Origin: an uncultured bacterium
Lineage (GTDB): Bacteria; Patescibacteriota; Patescibacteriia; Patescibacteriales; Patescibacteriaceae
Direction of reading: 5' to 3'
Assembly (NCBI GenBank): GCA_937868555.1
Contig: CALMNI010000173.1
Location: 1-6,453 of the forward strand
Length of the DNA stretch: 6,453 nt
Below are positions 5,925-6,453 of this stretch, in pieces. The stretch's first letter is position 1, and each line of letters opens with the position of its first letter. The translations under genes and the position numbers were made by a program. The notes under the pieces were generated by a model. That model was not told the DNA's origin, ran no database searches, and saw only the letters and a program-made list of their open reading frames with translations.

Positions 5925-6356
5925 TTATTTCCGCATAGAACGTGGAAGGCGTTCTCCGGCGGCTAGGGCGGCGCATATTGTGTTAATATACTCCTTGCGT
6001 TTTTCGCCTTTAGGTTTAGACTCAACCCAGTTGGCTATATCACGCTTCTCATCAGGGGAAAGCCCTTTCCATTGAGCTTTTGCTTTGGGGTTCCTATTAA
6101 GCGCAGTATATAATTCCATAGGCACTGCTGCATAACAGCAAGGGCGTCGTTTTCCCGCAGCCAATTTTGAGCAAGCAACTTCTATGCGCCGCATTCTCGT
6201 TTCTTCTTGCTTGGCCGACTCTATCCAAGTAATAAAATCGCGTCTCGCAATAGGCGTAATTTCTTTCCATTGCGCTTTTGCCCGAGGAGTTTTAATGAAA
6301 GCGCGCAAAAGATAGGCTGGCGCTTTTGTTTCCTTTGTGGAGGCGGTTTGGCTCAT
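5925..6356 (-). CDS. YdeI/OmpD-associated (OmdA) family protein with two tandem domains
   Basis: A soluble 143-residue basic protein made of two copies of an OmdA-type helical domain (PF13376 family, also labelled bacteriocin-protection, YdeI or OmpD-associated). Copy 1 covers 13-72 and copy 2 covers 79-138. They align without gaps at an offset of 66: P13/P79, AKAQWK 26-31/92-97, P35/P101, R39/R105, W44/W110, ES 46-47/112-113, LAAG 65-68/131-134 and P72/P138. Copy 1 keeps the classic W-I-E-x-A-K-x-x-E-T-R-x-R-R-I motif; copy 2 has drifted there (WVESKPKGEKRKEYI). C73-C74 lie in the linker. The biochemical role of the family is poorly defined. The gene leads a two-gene operon with the EamA gene (9-bp gap). 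No strong Shine-Dalgarno precedes its ATG, but a five-codon reading frame ends across it. Confidence 0.8.
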   Translation of the reverse strand: MSQTASTKETKAPAYLLRAFIKTPRAKAQWKEITPIARRDFITWIESAKQEETRMRRIEVACSKLAAGKRRPCCYAAVPMELYTALNRNPKAKAQWKGLSPDEKRDIANWVESKPKGEKRKEYINTICAALAAGERLPRSMRK

Positions 6357-6370
6357 ATAACATTTTTCAT
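6353..6370 (-). CDS. Possible five-codon leader ORF (MKNVI) overlapping the OmdA-gene start
   Basis: In the predicted leader, ATG 6370-6368 opens the frame ATG AAA AAT GTT ATA TGA. Its TGA (6355-6353) overlaps the ATG (6356-6354) of the OmdA-domain gene as ATGA. This arrangement could give translational coupling or start-codon choice. Such a short frame can arise by chance, and only a weak GAG precedes it. Confidence 0.25.
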   Translation of the reverse strand: MKNVI

Positions 6371-6386
6371 ATTTCTCGTTAACCGC

Positions 6387-6436
6387 AAGCTTTAATTCAT
6401 CTACTATAACATTGGGTAATAAAGCTTGTAAAGCTT
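6387..6436. repeat. Three AAGCTT palindromes around the OmdA-EamA promoter
   Basis: AAGCTT occurs at 6387-6392, 6422-6427 and 6431-6436. On the minus strand the last two form the direct repeat AAGCTTTAC/AAGCTTTAT with a 9-bp period that covers the -35 box; the first lies in the leader. The spacing suggests a possible regulator site but does not prove one. Confidence 0.35.
6403..6432 (-). promoter_or_regulatory. Sigma70-type promoter of the OmdA-EamA operon
   Basis: On the minus strand, TTTACA (6432-6427, five of six matches to TTGACA) is followed by an 18-bp spacer and the -10 TATAGT (6408-6403), preceded by TG to make an extended -10 (TGTTATAGT, 6411-6403). Transcription should start near 6396, giving a leader of about 40 bases before ATG 6356. 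Confidence 0.6.
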
Positions 6437-6453
6437 AAAATATACAACATCTC

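Noticed and set aside
1..6453. Alternative genetic code with TGA read as glycine, as in some CPR lineages
   Set aside because: No complete gene ends in TGA, but none contains an internal TGA either. Glycines use GGN codons and all domains finish normally at TAA or TAG, so the standard bacterial code fits.

Overview
The window is about 6.5 kb of densely packed, slightly AT-rich bacterial DNA. It most likely comes from a Patescibacteria/CPR genome of the Parcubacteria type. The best evidence is the C-terminal peptidoglycan-binding domain of the large secreted protein at 3685-5436. It carries the GAGSPGKE...YFG..TKKAL.KFQ...A and ATSTRAYIN signature that recurs in Parcubacteria surface proteins. 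Other supports are short or half-size proteins, gaps of 9-10 bp between co-directional genes, and few Shine-Dalgarno sites. The code is standard: every complete gene ends in TAA or TAG and none has an internal TGA. The taxonomic call is inference.

Layout, left to right. (1) 1-1025: two head-to-head genes whose ATG codons share the tetranucleotide CATG at 491-494. Leftward is a truncated 2H phosphoesterase (two HxSx/HxTx motifs). Rightward is a P-loop polynucleotide-kinase-like enzyme with a near-consensus promoter that predicts a leaderless mRNA. Both are RNA-end-chemistry families. (2) 1035-3286: a leftward three-gene cluster with 10-bp gaps, in transcription order a beta-hydroxyacid dehydrogenase, an LCM-type SAM methyltransferase and a small P-loop NTPase. 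(3) 3329-3547: a leftward DUF1059 protein with a hairpin terminator just after its stop. (4) 3685-5436: a rightward secreted multidomain protein (signal peptide, seven-blade Asp-box propeller, Ig-like domain, peptidoglycan-binding domain). (5) A 28-bp perfect palindrome at 5449-5476 acts as a shared terminator for convergent genes. (6) 5496-6356: a leftward two-gene operon, in transcription order a duplicated YdeI/OmdA-domain protein and a half-size EamA membrane protein, with a recognisable promoter at 6403-6432.

No tRNA, rRNA, CRISPR array or mobile element is visible, and no stretch over 300 bp lacks a gene. The most interesting feature is the 2H phosphoesterase/kinase pair. These two activities make up the RNA-end-healing part of fungal and plant tRNA ligases, and here they are coded back to back with interlocked start signals. 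The surface protein and the tandem OmdA protein are secondary points of interest.
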